NCBI GenBank assembly: GCA_023417775.1
Contig: JAEZEJ010000131.1
Location: 1-7,428 of the forward strand
DNA from: Actinomycetes bacterium
Lineage (GTDB): Bacteria; Actinomycetota; Actinomycetes; Propionibacteriales; Nocardioidaceae
Direction: 5' to 3'
Length of the DNA: 7,428 nt
The notes beneath the pieces are model-generated. The model was not told the origin of the DNA, ran no database searches, and worked only from the letters and a program-made list of their open reading frames with translations. A program made the translations under genes and the position numbers. Numbering within the stretch: the first letter of the stretch is position 1; every line of letters starts with the position of its first letter. Of this stretch, positions 1-5,639 are shown one piece after another.

Positions 1-41
1 CGCCTTTCCTCCCGCGCCAGGCGGCCGGCCGCTGTCCGCCG

Positions 42-47
42 TAGCGT
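42..47 (+). promoter_or_regulatory. -10 box of a leaderless promoter for the PIG-L gene
   Basis: TAGCGT fits the actinobacterial -10 pattern TANNNT and ends exactly 6 nt before the ATG at 54. A transcript from this box would begin at the A of the start codon. There is no Shine-Dalgarno in the gap, which supports a leaderless mRNA. No convincing -35 hexamer is visible 16-18 nt upstream. Confidence 0.5.
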
Positions 48-53
48 GGTGCC

Positions 54-797
54 ATGAGCGATGACACGTTGACGCCCTTGAACGAGGACTGGACGACCGC
101 TCTGGTGGTGGTCGCCCACCCCGATGATGTGGAGTTCGGCGCGGCTGCCGCCGTCGCCCGCTGGACCGGTCACGGCAAACGGGTGGTCTACTGCATGGTC
201 ACCAGCGGCGAGGCCGGCATCGACTCGCTGTCGCCCGAGGAATGCGGGCCGGTACGGGAGGCCGAGCAGCGCGATTCCGCGACCATCGTCGGAGTCGACG
301 AGGTCGACTTCCTTCGGTGGCGCGACGGCGTGGTGGAGTTCGGGGTGCCGCTGCGCGCAGCGATCGCGCGGGAGATCCGCCGGCACCGGCCCGATATCGT
401 CATCACCAACAACTTCCGTGACAGCTGGGGCGGCTCCGCTCCCAATCAGGTCGATCACATGGCCGTCGGCCAGGCCGCGCTGCATGCCTGCCAGGACGCC
501 GGCAACCGCTGGATCCACACCGAGCAGCTGACCGATGAGGGCTACGAGCCGTGGGGCGGCGTCCGGGAGGTCTGGGCAGCCGGCTCCCCTACCTCCACCC
601 ATGCGGTCGACACCACCGACACCTTCGACGCCGGGGTCGCCTCCCTGGCCGCGCATCGCGCCTACATCGAAGGCCTCGGCTGGGAGCACTTCGACCCGGC
701 GGAGTTCCTCGAGGGCATGTCCCGTGAGATCGGCCGCCGTCTGGGTGTCCGCCACGCGGCGGGCTTCGAGGTCTTCAGCCTCGGCTTCGGCGAGTGA
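54..797 (+). CDS. PIG-L/LmbE family zinc-dependent N-deacetylase
   Basis: This 247-residue protein belongs to the PIG-L (LmbE-like) family, metal-dependent hydrolases that remove an acetyl group from N-acetylated amino sugars or related small molecules. The diagnostic AHPDD motif is at residues 21-25, where H22 and D25 should bind zinc and D24 should be the general base. The third zinc ligand is probably H135 in NQVDHMAVG, equivalent to the usual HPDH motif. A conserved R-EAEQR segment lies near residues 68-73. No signal peptide or membrane helix is seen, so it is probably cytoplasmic. The ATG is favoured because a TANNNT box ends 6 nt before it. The family includes the mycothiol enzymes MshB and Mca, but those are longer (about 290-300 residues), so I do not assign either; the substrate is unknown. 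The sigma-like gene follows after 79 nt on the same strand. Confidence 0.9.
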   Translation: MSDDTLTPLNEDWTTALVVVAHPDDVEFGAAAAVARWTGHGKRVVYCMVTSGEAGIDSLSPEECGPVREAEQRDSATIVGVDEVDFLRWRDGVVEFGVPLRAAIAREIRRHRPDIVITNNFRDSWGGSAPNQVDHMAVGQAALHACQDAGNRWIHTEQLTDEGYEPWGGVREVWAAGSPTSTHAVDTTDTFDAGVASLAAHRAYIEGLGWEHFDPAEFLEGMSREIGRRLGVRHAAGFEVFSLGFGE

Positions 798-803
798 GGA
801 CGG

Positions 804-836
804 CCCGCCCCGAGACCATCCACAGGCAGGGGCGGG
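804..836 (+). other. GC-rich inverted repeat after the PIG-L gene
   Basis: CCCGCCCC (804-811) and GGGGCGGG (829-836) form a perfect 8-bp stem with a 17-nt loop, just after the PIG-L stop codon. It could weaken readthrough into the sigma gene. There is no T-run and the loop is long, so a standard intrinsic terminator is not claimed. Chance formation in GC-rich DNA is possible. Confidence 0.25.
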
Positions 837-841
837 GGCGG

Positions 842-870
842 ATGACAGATCGTCCCTCCCGGGGCACGGT
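842..870 (+). promoter_or_regulatory. Possible leaderless promoter for the sigma-like gene
   Basis: ATGACA (842-847) matches the -35 consensus TTGACA at five of six positions. A 17-nt spacer leads to CACGGT (865-870), a poor -10 box that still keeps the important A at its second position and T at its sixth. It ends 6 nt before the ATG at 877, the same geometry as at other genes here. The weak -10 keeps confidence low. Confidence 0.25.
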
Positions 871-876
871 GTGGGC

Positions 877-1458
877 ATGTCGCCCTATGCCCGTCGCGCT
901 CTCGAGGCCCCGCAGCTGACCGCCGCGCAGGAGCGCGTGCTCCTGGCCCGCCACCGCGACGGGGACGCCCGAGCCCGCGAGCTGCTGATCGAGGCCGGGC
1001 TCCGATGGGTGGTCCTCCACGCCCTACGACGCCGGATCGCGGCCGACGAGTTCGACGACGCCGTACAGGACGGCACCGCCGCCCTCATCCGCGCGATCGA
1101 TCGTTTCGACCCGGCCCGCGGCTCCCGGCTGGTCAGTTTCGCCTGGCCGTGGATCGACGGGGCGATGCGTCCTCCCCCGCGCCCACCGCTCGTGCCGCTC
1201 GATGACGCGCCCGAGCCGTCGACGGCCGAACCGGGGCTGCTCCACGATGCCCTCGACGCGCTGGACGAGCTCGACGCCCGGGTGCTGCGGGCACGATTCG
1301 GCCTCGAGGATTCCACCGCGCCCTGTACCCGGGCGGAGGTCGCCTCGGGTCTCGGACTGACCATCGCCGAGGTGCGTCGCCGCGAGACCGGCGCCCTTGA
1401 GCGGCTGCGCCAGGATTGGGCCGCCCCCGTGGTTGGGCCGTCGGTCGCTGACTGCTAG
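877..1458 (+). CDS. Compact, divergent sigma-70 family RNA polymerase sigma factor (no region 3)
   Basis: A predicted RNA polymerase sigma factor of 193 residues. Residues 9-50 resemble sigma region 1.2 into 2.1 of primary sigmas (LTAAQERVLLARHRDGD, then ARELLIEAGLRWVV). Residues 57-97 match regions 2.2-2.4: DEFDDAVQDGTAALIRAIDRFD resembles the usual DLIQEGNIGLMKAVDKF. A proline-rich acidic linker (about 98-120) replaces region 3, and residues 121-180 form region 4 with its helix-turn-helix (LDARVLRARFGL, then EVASGLGLTIAEVRRRE). Oddities: the tryptophan dyad reads PW rather than WW, and the positions equivalent to E. coli Q437 and T440, which read the -10 element, are G and R. It may read altered promoters or be a decaying paralogue. 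No anti-sigma gene is adjacent. The start is uncertain: ATG 877 is preferred, but GTG 871 is in frame, 6 nt after a GGGG run. Confidence 0.8.
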   Translation: MSPYARRALEAPQLTAAQERVLLARHRDGDARARELLIEAGLRWVVLHALRRRIAADEFDDAVQDGTAALIRAIDRFDPARGSRLVSFAWPWIDGAMRPPPRPPLVPLDDAPEPSTAEPGLLHDALDALDELDARVLRARFGLEDSTAPCTRAEVASGLGLTIAEVRRRETGALERLRQDWAAPVVGPSVADC

Positions 1459-1461
1459 AGT
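1433..1461 (+). promoter_or_regulatory. Promoter of tRNA-Asn, inside the 3' end of the sigma gene
   Basis: TTGGGC (1433-1438), a 17-nt spacer and an extended -10 (TGC then TAGAGT, 1456-1461) form a good housekeeping promoter about 28 nt before the tRNA. The first three bases of the -10 box are also the TAG stop codon of the sigma gene. Initiation near 1468 would leave a leader of roughly 22 nt for RNase P to remove. Confidence 0.65.
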
Positions 1462-1489
1462 CGTCACCGGTCGCTCCTCAGGGAGCCCA

Positions 1490-1565
1490 TCCCCTGTAGC
1501 TCAATTGGCAGAGCATTCGGCTGTTAACCGGAGGGTTGTTGGTTCGAGTCCAACCGGGGGAGCCA
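1490..1565 (+). tRNA. tRNA-Asn (anticodon GTT)
   Basis: A complete cloverleaf can be folded by eye. The acceptor stem is TCCCCTG (1490-1496) with CGGGGGA (1555-1561), one G-T pair included. The D arm is GCTC/GAGC with an AATTGGCA loop. The anticodon arm is TTCGG (1516-1520), loop CTGTTAA (1521-1527) and CCGGA, with anticodon GTT at 1523-1525, reading asparagine codons. A 5-nt variable loop follows, then the T arm GTTGG-TTCGAGT-CCAAC. The discriminator base is G1562 and the 3' CCA (1563-1565) is encoded in the DNA. There is no intron and no mismatch apart from G-T pairs. It has its own promoter and is followed by a strong hairpin. Confidence 0.97.
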
Positions 1566-1587
1566 CAGCATCGCGGTAGCAACGACG

Positions 1588-1619
1588 AAGGCGATCGAAC
1601 CACGCGTTCGATCGCCTTT
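1588..1619 (+). terminator. Intrinsic terminator, probably shared by tRNA-Asn and dnaG
   Basis: AAGGCGATCGAAC (1588-1600) pairs perfectly with GTTCGATCGCCTT (1606-1618), giving 13 bp around a 5-nt loop. On the plus strand the stem ends in TTT but no longer U-run follows. The hairpin lies 23 nt after the tRNA and 23 nt beyond the end of the convergent dnaG, so it probably ends transcription from both directions. On the minus strand the tail after the stem is only weakly T-rich (CGTCGTT). Confidence 0.8.
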
Positions 1620-1641
1620 CGCATGTGCGCGAAGAGATGGG

Positions 1642-3531
1642 TCAGCCGCGCTCCATCGCGCCGATGATGCGTTCACGGAAGTCGCGGCGCTGCTGCTCCA
1701 GCGCCACCAGCTCGCCGAACATCCGGTTGTACTGCTCGGCCTCCTCCAGCGGATTGGTGCGCTGGAGCTTGGACTTGACCTCCACGATGCGGCGCGCGAC
1801 CGTCAGCTCCTGCAGGCGGGCCAGCACCGCGGCGACGACCGCCTGAGTCGACTTCTCCGAGGAGTGCAGCGGCTCGGCGGCAGCGACCCCCAGCACCCGG
1901 CCCAGGCTGTCGTCGAGGTCATCGGCGAGGCCCGGCAGCCAGCCCGCATCCGGGCCGTCGGGCAGACCCCGCGCCTCGATGAGGCGCCACAGCTGCTGGG
2001 CGATCGGATGGGTGAAGTCGTTCTCGCCGATGTCATCGGTGAGCGCCTTGGCGATGTGCGGGAACTGCACGATCGCCTTGAGCGCCTCGCGCTCGTCGGC
2101 GAACTGCGGGGCACCGAAGCTCGGACCTGCGGGCTGCGCCGGGGCCGGGGCCGGCTCGGCCGCCTGCTGAGGAGACGGCTGACGACCGCTGGGTGCCGGC
2201 TTGGCCTTGGCCGACCGGAACTCCTGGCGGACCTGATCGACATCGGCGCCGACGCGGCTGGCGATCTCGCGCAGGAACTCGTCGACCTTCGACTTGTCGC
2301 GAATCGCCGAGGCCAGTTGAATGGACTCGCGGATCGCGTCGATGCGCTGGTCGCCGCGATCGAGGTCGTAGCGGGTGAGGATATTGTCGAGCACGAAGCG
2401 GTAGAGCGGCACCCGGGAGGCGACCAGCTCACGGACCGCCGCATCGCCATCGGCCATCCGCAGATCGCAGGGATCCATGCCTCGCGGCTCGACCGCCACA
2501 TAGGTCTGGCCGGCGAACTGCTCATCCCCGGAGAACGCCTTCATGGCCGCTCGCTGACCGGCCTCGTCGCCGTCGAAGGTGAAGACGATCTCGCCGTGGA
2601 AGGCGTCGTGGTCCAGCAGCAGCCGGCGCAGCACCCGGGCGTGGTCCTCGCCGAAGGCGGTGCCGCAGGTCGCGACGGATGTGGTGACACCGGCCTGGTG
2701 GCAGGCCATCACATCGGTATATCCCTCGACGATGACCGCCTGGCTGCGCGAGGAGATCTGCCGGCGCGCGAGGTCGATGCCGTAGAGCACCTGGCTCTTC
2801 TTGTAGATCGGCGTCTCGGAGGTGTTGAGGTACTTCGCCTCGATGCGGTCGTCGTCGAGCATGCGCCGGGCACCGAAGCCGATGATCTCGCCGCTGATCT
2901 CGCGGATCGGCCACAGCAGGCGCCCGCGGAACTTGTCGTAGAGGCCCCGCTGGCCGCGGGCCGCGAGACCGCCGACGATCAGGTCCTCGTCGCTGAATCC
3001 CTTGCCCTTGAGGTGGCCGACGAGGGCCTCCCCGGTGCGCGGGGCCCATCCCATCGCGAACATCTCCGCCGCGGCGCGATCGAAGCCTCGATCGGTCACG
3101 AACTGACGGCCCGGCTGCGCCTCGCCGGACTGCATGAGGGTGTCGTGGTAGAACTCCCCCGCCAGCCGGTGCGCCTCCAGGAGCCGCTGCCGCTGTCCCG
3201 GGTCACGACGCGGACCGACCGGGGTGCCCTCCTCGTACCGCAGCTGGACGCCGTACTTGCCCGCCAACCGCTCGACGGCCTCGGAGAAGGACAGTCCCTC
3301 GATCTCGCGGAGGAACTTGATCGAGTCGCCGCCCGCGCCGCAGCCGAAGCAGTAGTAGAAGCCCTGGGCGGGCCGGACATTGAAGGACGGCGTCTTCTCA
3401 TCGTGGAAGGGACACAGGCCCTTGCGAGCCCCTCCCCCGGCATTGCGGAGGGTGACGTACTGCTCGACGACCTCGTCGATGCGTACTCGCTCGCGGACGA
3501 GCTGGATGTCCTCGTCCTTGATGAGCGCCAT
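1642..3531 (-). CDS. dnaG: DNA primase DnaG
   Basis: DnaG makes the short RNA primers for chromosomal replication, acting with the DnaB helicase at the fork. The 629-residue protein has the full bacterial layout. The N-terminal CHC2 zinc finger has C40, H43, C61 and C64. The RNA polymerase domain follows, with a conserved KYLN-ETPIYKK stretch near 233-245. The TOPRIM core has EGYTD (269-273) with catalytic E269, the metal-binding FDGDEAG (319-325) with D320 and D322, and DPCDL (353-357). A proline/glutamine/alanine-rich linker (about 444-472) leads to the C-terminal DnaB-binding domain (about 480-629). Length is normal and no key residue is missing. The ATG is supported by a TANNNT box ending 6 nt before it, and the gap holds no clear ribosome binding site. 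It lies 84 nt downstream of the MarR gene on the same strand, so some readthrough is possible. Confidence 0.98.
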   Translation of the reverse strand: MALIKDEDIQLVRERVRIDEVVEQYVTLRNAGGGARKGLCPFHDEKTPSFNVRPAQGFYYCFGCGAGGDSIKFLREIEGLSFSEAVERLAGKYGVQLRYEEGTPVGPRRDPGQRQRLLEAHRLAGEFYHDTLMQSGEAQPGRQFVTDRGFDRAAAEMFAMGWAPRTGEALVGHLKGKGFSDEDLIVGGLAARGQRGLYDKFRGRLLWPIREISGEIIGFGARRMLDDDRIEAKYLNTSETPIYKKSQVLYGIDLARRQISSRSQAVIVEGYTDVMACHQAGVTTSVATCGTAFGEDHARVLRRLLLDHDAFHGEIVFTFDGDEAGQRAAMKAFSGDEQFAGQTYVAVEPRGMDPCDLRMADGDAAVRELVASRVPLYRFVLDNILTRYDLDRGDQRIDAIRESIQLASAIRDKSKVDEFLREIASRVGADVDQVRQEFRSAKAKPAPSGRQPSPQQAAEPAPAPAQPAGPSFGAPQFADEREALKAIVQFPHIAKALTDDIGENDFTHPIAQQLWRLIEARGLPDGPDAGWLPGLADDLDDSLGRVLGVAAAEPLHSSEKSTQAVVAAVLARLQELTVARRIVEVKSKLQRTNPLEEAEQYNRMFGELVALEQQRRDFRERIIGAMERG

Positions 3532-3537
3532 GCCCCG

Positions 3538-3543
3538 ATCCTA
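3538..3543 (-). promoter_or_regulatory. -10 box of a leaderless promoter for dnaG
   Basis: Read on the minus strand this is TAGGAT, followed by 6 nt (CGGGGC) and then the dnaG ATG. The transcript would start at the first base of the start codon. No good -35 is seen at 16-18 nt. The box lies between dnaG and the MarR gene, so dnaG can be expressed independently of MarR. Confidence 0.55.
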
Positions 3544-3615
3544 CCGATGGCTCGTCACCACCCTGGAAGAGACATTCAACCCTGCCCCGCTCCGCTACTG
3601 ACGCGATCTCGCGGT

Positions 3616-4089
3616 CTACCGCCTCTCGTCAGGGGCATCGTCACGAGGTGCGCTGGCGTGCTGAGCGTACGAGTCGGCGAACACCCGTAGCAGTTCGATG
3701 AACCGCTCCCGCTCCTCGGCGGGAAGGTCGGCGAGCGCGTGCTCGTGGAGCTGCACGTGTCCTTCGGCCTCCCGGCGGAACCGCTCGAGCCCGCCGTGGG
3801 TGATGGAGAGCTGATGGGAGGAGCGACCGGGCTCGCGGTGCTTCTCGACGAGACCGTCCTCGAGGGCATGAGTGATCTGCCGGCTTACCGTGGACAGGTC
3901 GAGACCCAGCTCGTCAGAGATCTCGCGCATCGATCGAGGGCGCTCGTCGGCGAGCAGCCACAGCAGTCGGCGATCGGCCCGGCCCAATCTCGAGGCGGTG
4001 TCGGCGACACGGCGCGCGTTCTCCAGGCGGGCCGTCGAGATGACCAGCGGCCACACCCGCCGGGCACGTAGATCCTCGGGGGCGGTCAT
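3616..4089 (-). CDS. MarR-family transcriptional regulator
   Basis: A 157-residue winged helix-turn-helix protein of the MarR family, dimeric repressors released from DNA by small molecules. The DNA-binding core spans about residues 36-100: RADRRLLWLLADERPRSMREISDELGLD is cut here into RADRRLLWLL and MREISDELGLD, then the recognition helix LSTVSRQITHALEDGLVEK, then a wing with REPGRSSHQLSITHGG. Helical flanks at about 10-35 and 105-145 fit the dimerisation domain. The ATG at 4089 is chosen because AGAGGTGAG, a good ribosome binding site, lies just upstream; the reading frame stays open further but would run into the exporter gene. It is divergent from the MFS exporter with a large palindrome between them, so it very probably represses both that gene and itself. 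The ligand cannot be read from the sequence. Confidence 0.88.
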   Translation of the reverse strand: MTAPEDLRARRVWPLVISTARLENARRVADTASRLGRADRRLLWLLADERPRSMREISDELGLDLSTVSRQITHALEDGLVEKHREPGRSSHQLSITHGGLERFRREAEGHVQLHEHALADLPAEERERFIELLRVFADSYAQHASAPRDDAPDERR

Positions 4090-4124
4090 GTGTCTCACCT
4101 CTCGTTTCCGGGACACCCCAAATG

Positions 4125-4155
4125 TGTAGACTGCAAGACGCTCTTGCATTCTACA
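4125..4155. promoter_or_regulatory. MarR operator: 31-bp near-perfect palindrome
   Basis: TGTAGACTGCAAGA (4125-4138) and TCTTGCATTCTACA (4142-4155) are inverted repeats matching at 13 of 14 positions around a 3-nt centre. It is the only such element seen here, lies in the 82-bp gap between the divergent MarR and MFS genes, and overlaps the candidate promoters of both. Its position fits repression of both genes. The arms are longer than a typical single MarR dimer site. Confidence 0.8.
4148..4153 (-). promoter_or_regulatory. Candidate -10 box of the MarR gene
   Basis: Read on the minus strand this is TAGAAT, close to the TATAAT consensus. Transcription would start near 4141, giving a leader of about 50 nt that contains the ribosome binding site at about 4094-4102. 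The box lies in the right arm of the palindrome, so bound MarR would block it. The only -35 candidate (AGGACA) is 19 nt away. Confidence 0.4.
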
Positions 4156-4157
4156 AT
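4152..4157 (+). promoter_or_regulatory. Candidate -10 box of the MFS exporter gene
   Basis: TACAAT differs from TATAAT at one position and overlaps the right edge of the palindrome. TAGACT (4127-4132) could be its -35 with a long 19-nt spacer. Against it, the predicted transcript start near 4164 would fall inside the AGGAGG ribosome binding site. An alternative is that TAGACT itself is the -10, which leaves a leader of about 33 nt. Either choice lies within the operator. Confidence 0.35.
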
Positions 4158-4161
4158 ACTC

Positions 4162-4167
4162 AGGAGG
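4162..4167 (+). promoter_or_regulatory. Strong ribosome binding site fixing the exporter's GTG start
   Basis: AGGAGG is a full Shine-Dalgarno match and ends 4 nt before the GTG at 4172. It is the strongest such site in the window and decides the start codon of the exporter gene. Confidence 0.8.
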
Positions 4168-4171
4168 GACC

Positions 4172-5602
4172 GTGTCCTCCGTCGTCACCGACACTCCGCG
4201 CGACGTGCGCTTCCGCTTCCCGCCGATGCTGGTCGTCATCGTGTTGTGCCTCGGTAGCCTCTGCGGCGCCCTGATGCAGTCACTCGTCATCCCGATCCAG
4301 AGTGAACTGCCGCGGCTACTGGGCACCGCACCGGGCAACGCCTCCTGGGCCGTGACCGCGACCTTGCTGGCATCGGCGGTCGCGATGCCGGTCACTGGAC
4401 GTCTCGCCGACATCTACGGCAAGAAGAACATCATGGTCGTCTCAGCCGGCATCCTGGCGGTCGGTTCACTCATCGCTGCGCTGTCGAGCTCACTCGCGCC
4501 CTTCCTGGCCGGCCGGGCGCTCCAAGGTGTCGCGATGGGCTATATCCCTGTTGCGATCAGCATGGTCCGCGAGATCGCCCCACCCGAGCGGCGCGCGAGC
4601 GCAGTCGCCGCGGTCAGCGCCACCCTCGGTGTCGGCGGCGCCCTCGGCCTGCCGTTGTCAGCCTGGATCGCTGACGACTACTCGTGGCACGCGCTGTTCT
4701 GGCTCTCCACCGCCCTCGCCGCCGTGATCCTCGTCCTGACGCTGATCGTGGTCCCCTCGGTACGCGACCAGCACCCCGCCCACATCGACATCCTGGGCAC
4801 GATCGGCCTCGCAGTAGGCCTGTGCGCGACGCTGATCGGTGTCAGCAAGGGCTCGGAATGGGGCTGGAGCGACCAGTCCACGATAGGTTCCATCGCCGGC
4901 GGCGTCATCGTGCTCCTCCTGTGGGCCTGGTACGAGCTGCGCCACCACGACCCGCTCGTCGACCTGCGCACCACGGCCAGGCGGCCGGTGTTGTTCACCA
5001 ATCTCGCCGCGGTGCTCATCGGCTTCGGCATGATGGCCCAGGCCATCGTCGTGCCGCAGCTGCTGCAGATGCCCGAGGCGACCGGGTACGGCCTGGGACA
5101 GACGATCCTGCAGGCCGGTCTGTGGATGGCCCCGGGTGGGCTCATGATGATGCTCTTCGCCCCCGTGTCCAGCAAGCTCATCAACACCGCCGGGGCCCGG
5201 ATCACCCTCGCGGTCGGCGCGGTGGTCATCAGTGGCGGGTACCTGATCGCGCTCGGCCTGATGAACGCGCCCTGGCAGCTCATGCTCGCGACGATCATCG
5301 CTTCGGCGGGCGTGGGAATCGGCTACGCGGCCATGCCGACCCTCATTCTGGACAATGTTCCCCCGAGCGAGGCCGGTTCGAGCGTCGGCGTCAACGGACT
5401 CATGCGCTCGGTGGGCACAACCGTGGCCGGCGCTGTCATGGCCGCCATCCTCACCAGCAGCACGCTCGACCTCGGCGGCGTGGAGATCCCTGACAAGAGC
5501 GCCTTCCACCTGTGCTTCCTGGTCGGAGCCGCCGCCGCATTCGCCGGAGCCCTCGTCGCCCTGCTGGTCCCCAGTCAGCGACGCGCCGAGCAGACGACCT
5601 GA
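4172..5602 (+). CDS. MFS drug/metabolite exporter, DHA2 (14-helix) type
   Basis: A 476-residue integral membrane transporter, probably a proton-coupled exporter of drugs or other amphipathic compounds. Fourteen hydrophobic segments can be counted (about 18-40, 58-75, 87-107, 109-130, 143-166, 173-195, 208-224, 237-256, 274-298, 310-331, 342-361, 368-391, 409-428, 445-467), as in the EmrB/QacA group. The major facilitator motif A between helices 2 and 3 is clear: GRLADIYGKK at 76-85. GVGGALGLPLSAWIADDYSW (153-172) occupies the position of antiporter motif C, but has GLP where GP is usual. The GTG start follows a strong AGGAGG. The adjacent divergent MarR gene and shared palindrome imply induction by a substrate or toxic compound. 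Occasional codons such as ATA and CTA suggest slightly less GC-biased codon use than dnaG, but this was not measured. The substrate is unknown. Confidence 0.92.
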   Translation: MSSVVTDTPRDVRFRFPPMLVVIVLCLGSLCGALMQSLVIPIQSELPRLLGTAPGNASWAVTATLLASAVAMPVTGRLADIYGKKNIMVVSAGILAVGSLIAALSSSLAPFLAGRALQGVAMGYIPVAISMVREIAPPERRASAVAAVSATLGVGGALGLPLSAWIADDYSWHALFWLSTALAAVILVLTLIVVPSVRDQHPAHIDILGTIGLAVGLCATLIGVSKGSEWGWSDQSTIGSIAGGVIVLLLWAWYELRHHDPLVDLRTTARRPVLFTNLAAVLIGFGMMAQAIVVPQLLQMPEATGYGLGQTILQAGLWMAPGGLMMMLFAPVSSKLINTAGARITLAVGAVVISGGYLIALGLMNAPWQLMLATIIASAGVGIGYAAMPTLILDNVPPSEAGSSVGVNGLMRSVGTTVAGAVMAAILTSSTLDLGGVEIPDKSAFHLCFLVGAAAAFAGALVALLVPSQRRAEQTT

Positions 5603-5639
5603 CCCCGAACCAGATCCATGGGAGATCCTTCCTCGGCTG

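Noticed and set aside
816..824. A DnaA-box-like sequence (CCATCCACA compared with TTATCCACA).
   Set aside because: It is a single copy with two mismatches, with no AT-rich region or further boxes nearby, so there is no support for an origin.
535..876. An N-terminal extension of the sigma-like protein to 307 residues.
   Set aside because: It overlaps the 3' half of the PIG-L gene in another frame and is Ser/Pro/Arg-rich shadow sequence with no sigma similarity.
1490..1640. tRNA-Asn as an integration site of a mobile element.
   Set aside because: No integrase, no second copy of the tRNA 3' end and no phage or plasmid gene are present; the tRNA is followed at once by a terminator and dnaG.
3600..3622. 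Short palindromes after the MarR stop codon (GCGGT/ACCGC and CGCGA/TCGCG) as a terminator.
   Set aside because: Both have 2-nt loops in their full form and 4-bp stems otherwise, with no T-run, so they cannot be called a terminator.
1864..3690. A 608-codon open frame on the plus strand, antisense to dnaG.
   Set aside because: It is a shadow of dnaG in GC-rich DNA. The translation shows no recognisable domain, and the opposite strand carries every DnaG motif.
4090..4413. An in-frame N-terminal extension of the MarR protein on the minus strand.
   Set aside because: It would run through the operator and the start of the exporter gene, has no MarR-like sequence, and the ATG at 4089 has a good ribosome binding site.
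3533..5622. Similar sequences near both edges of the MarR/MFS module (CCCCGATCC at 3533 and CCCCGAACC at 5604, each followed after a few bases by ATGG), considered as a target-site duplication.
   Set aside because: The match is interrupted and only partial, and one copy overlaps the dnaG promoter. Chance similarity is more likely than insertion repeats.
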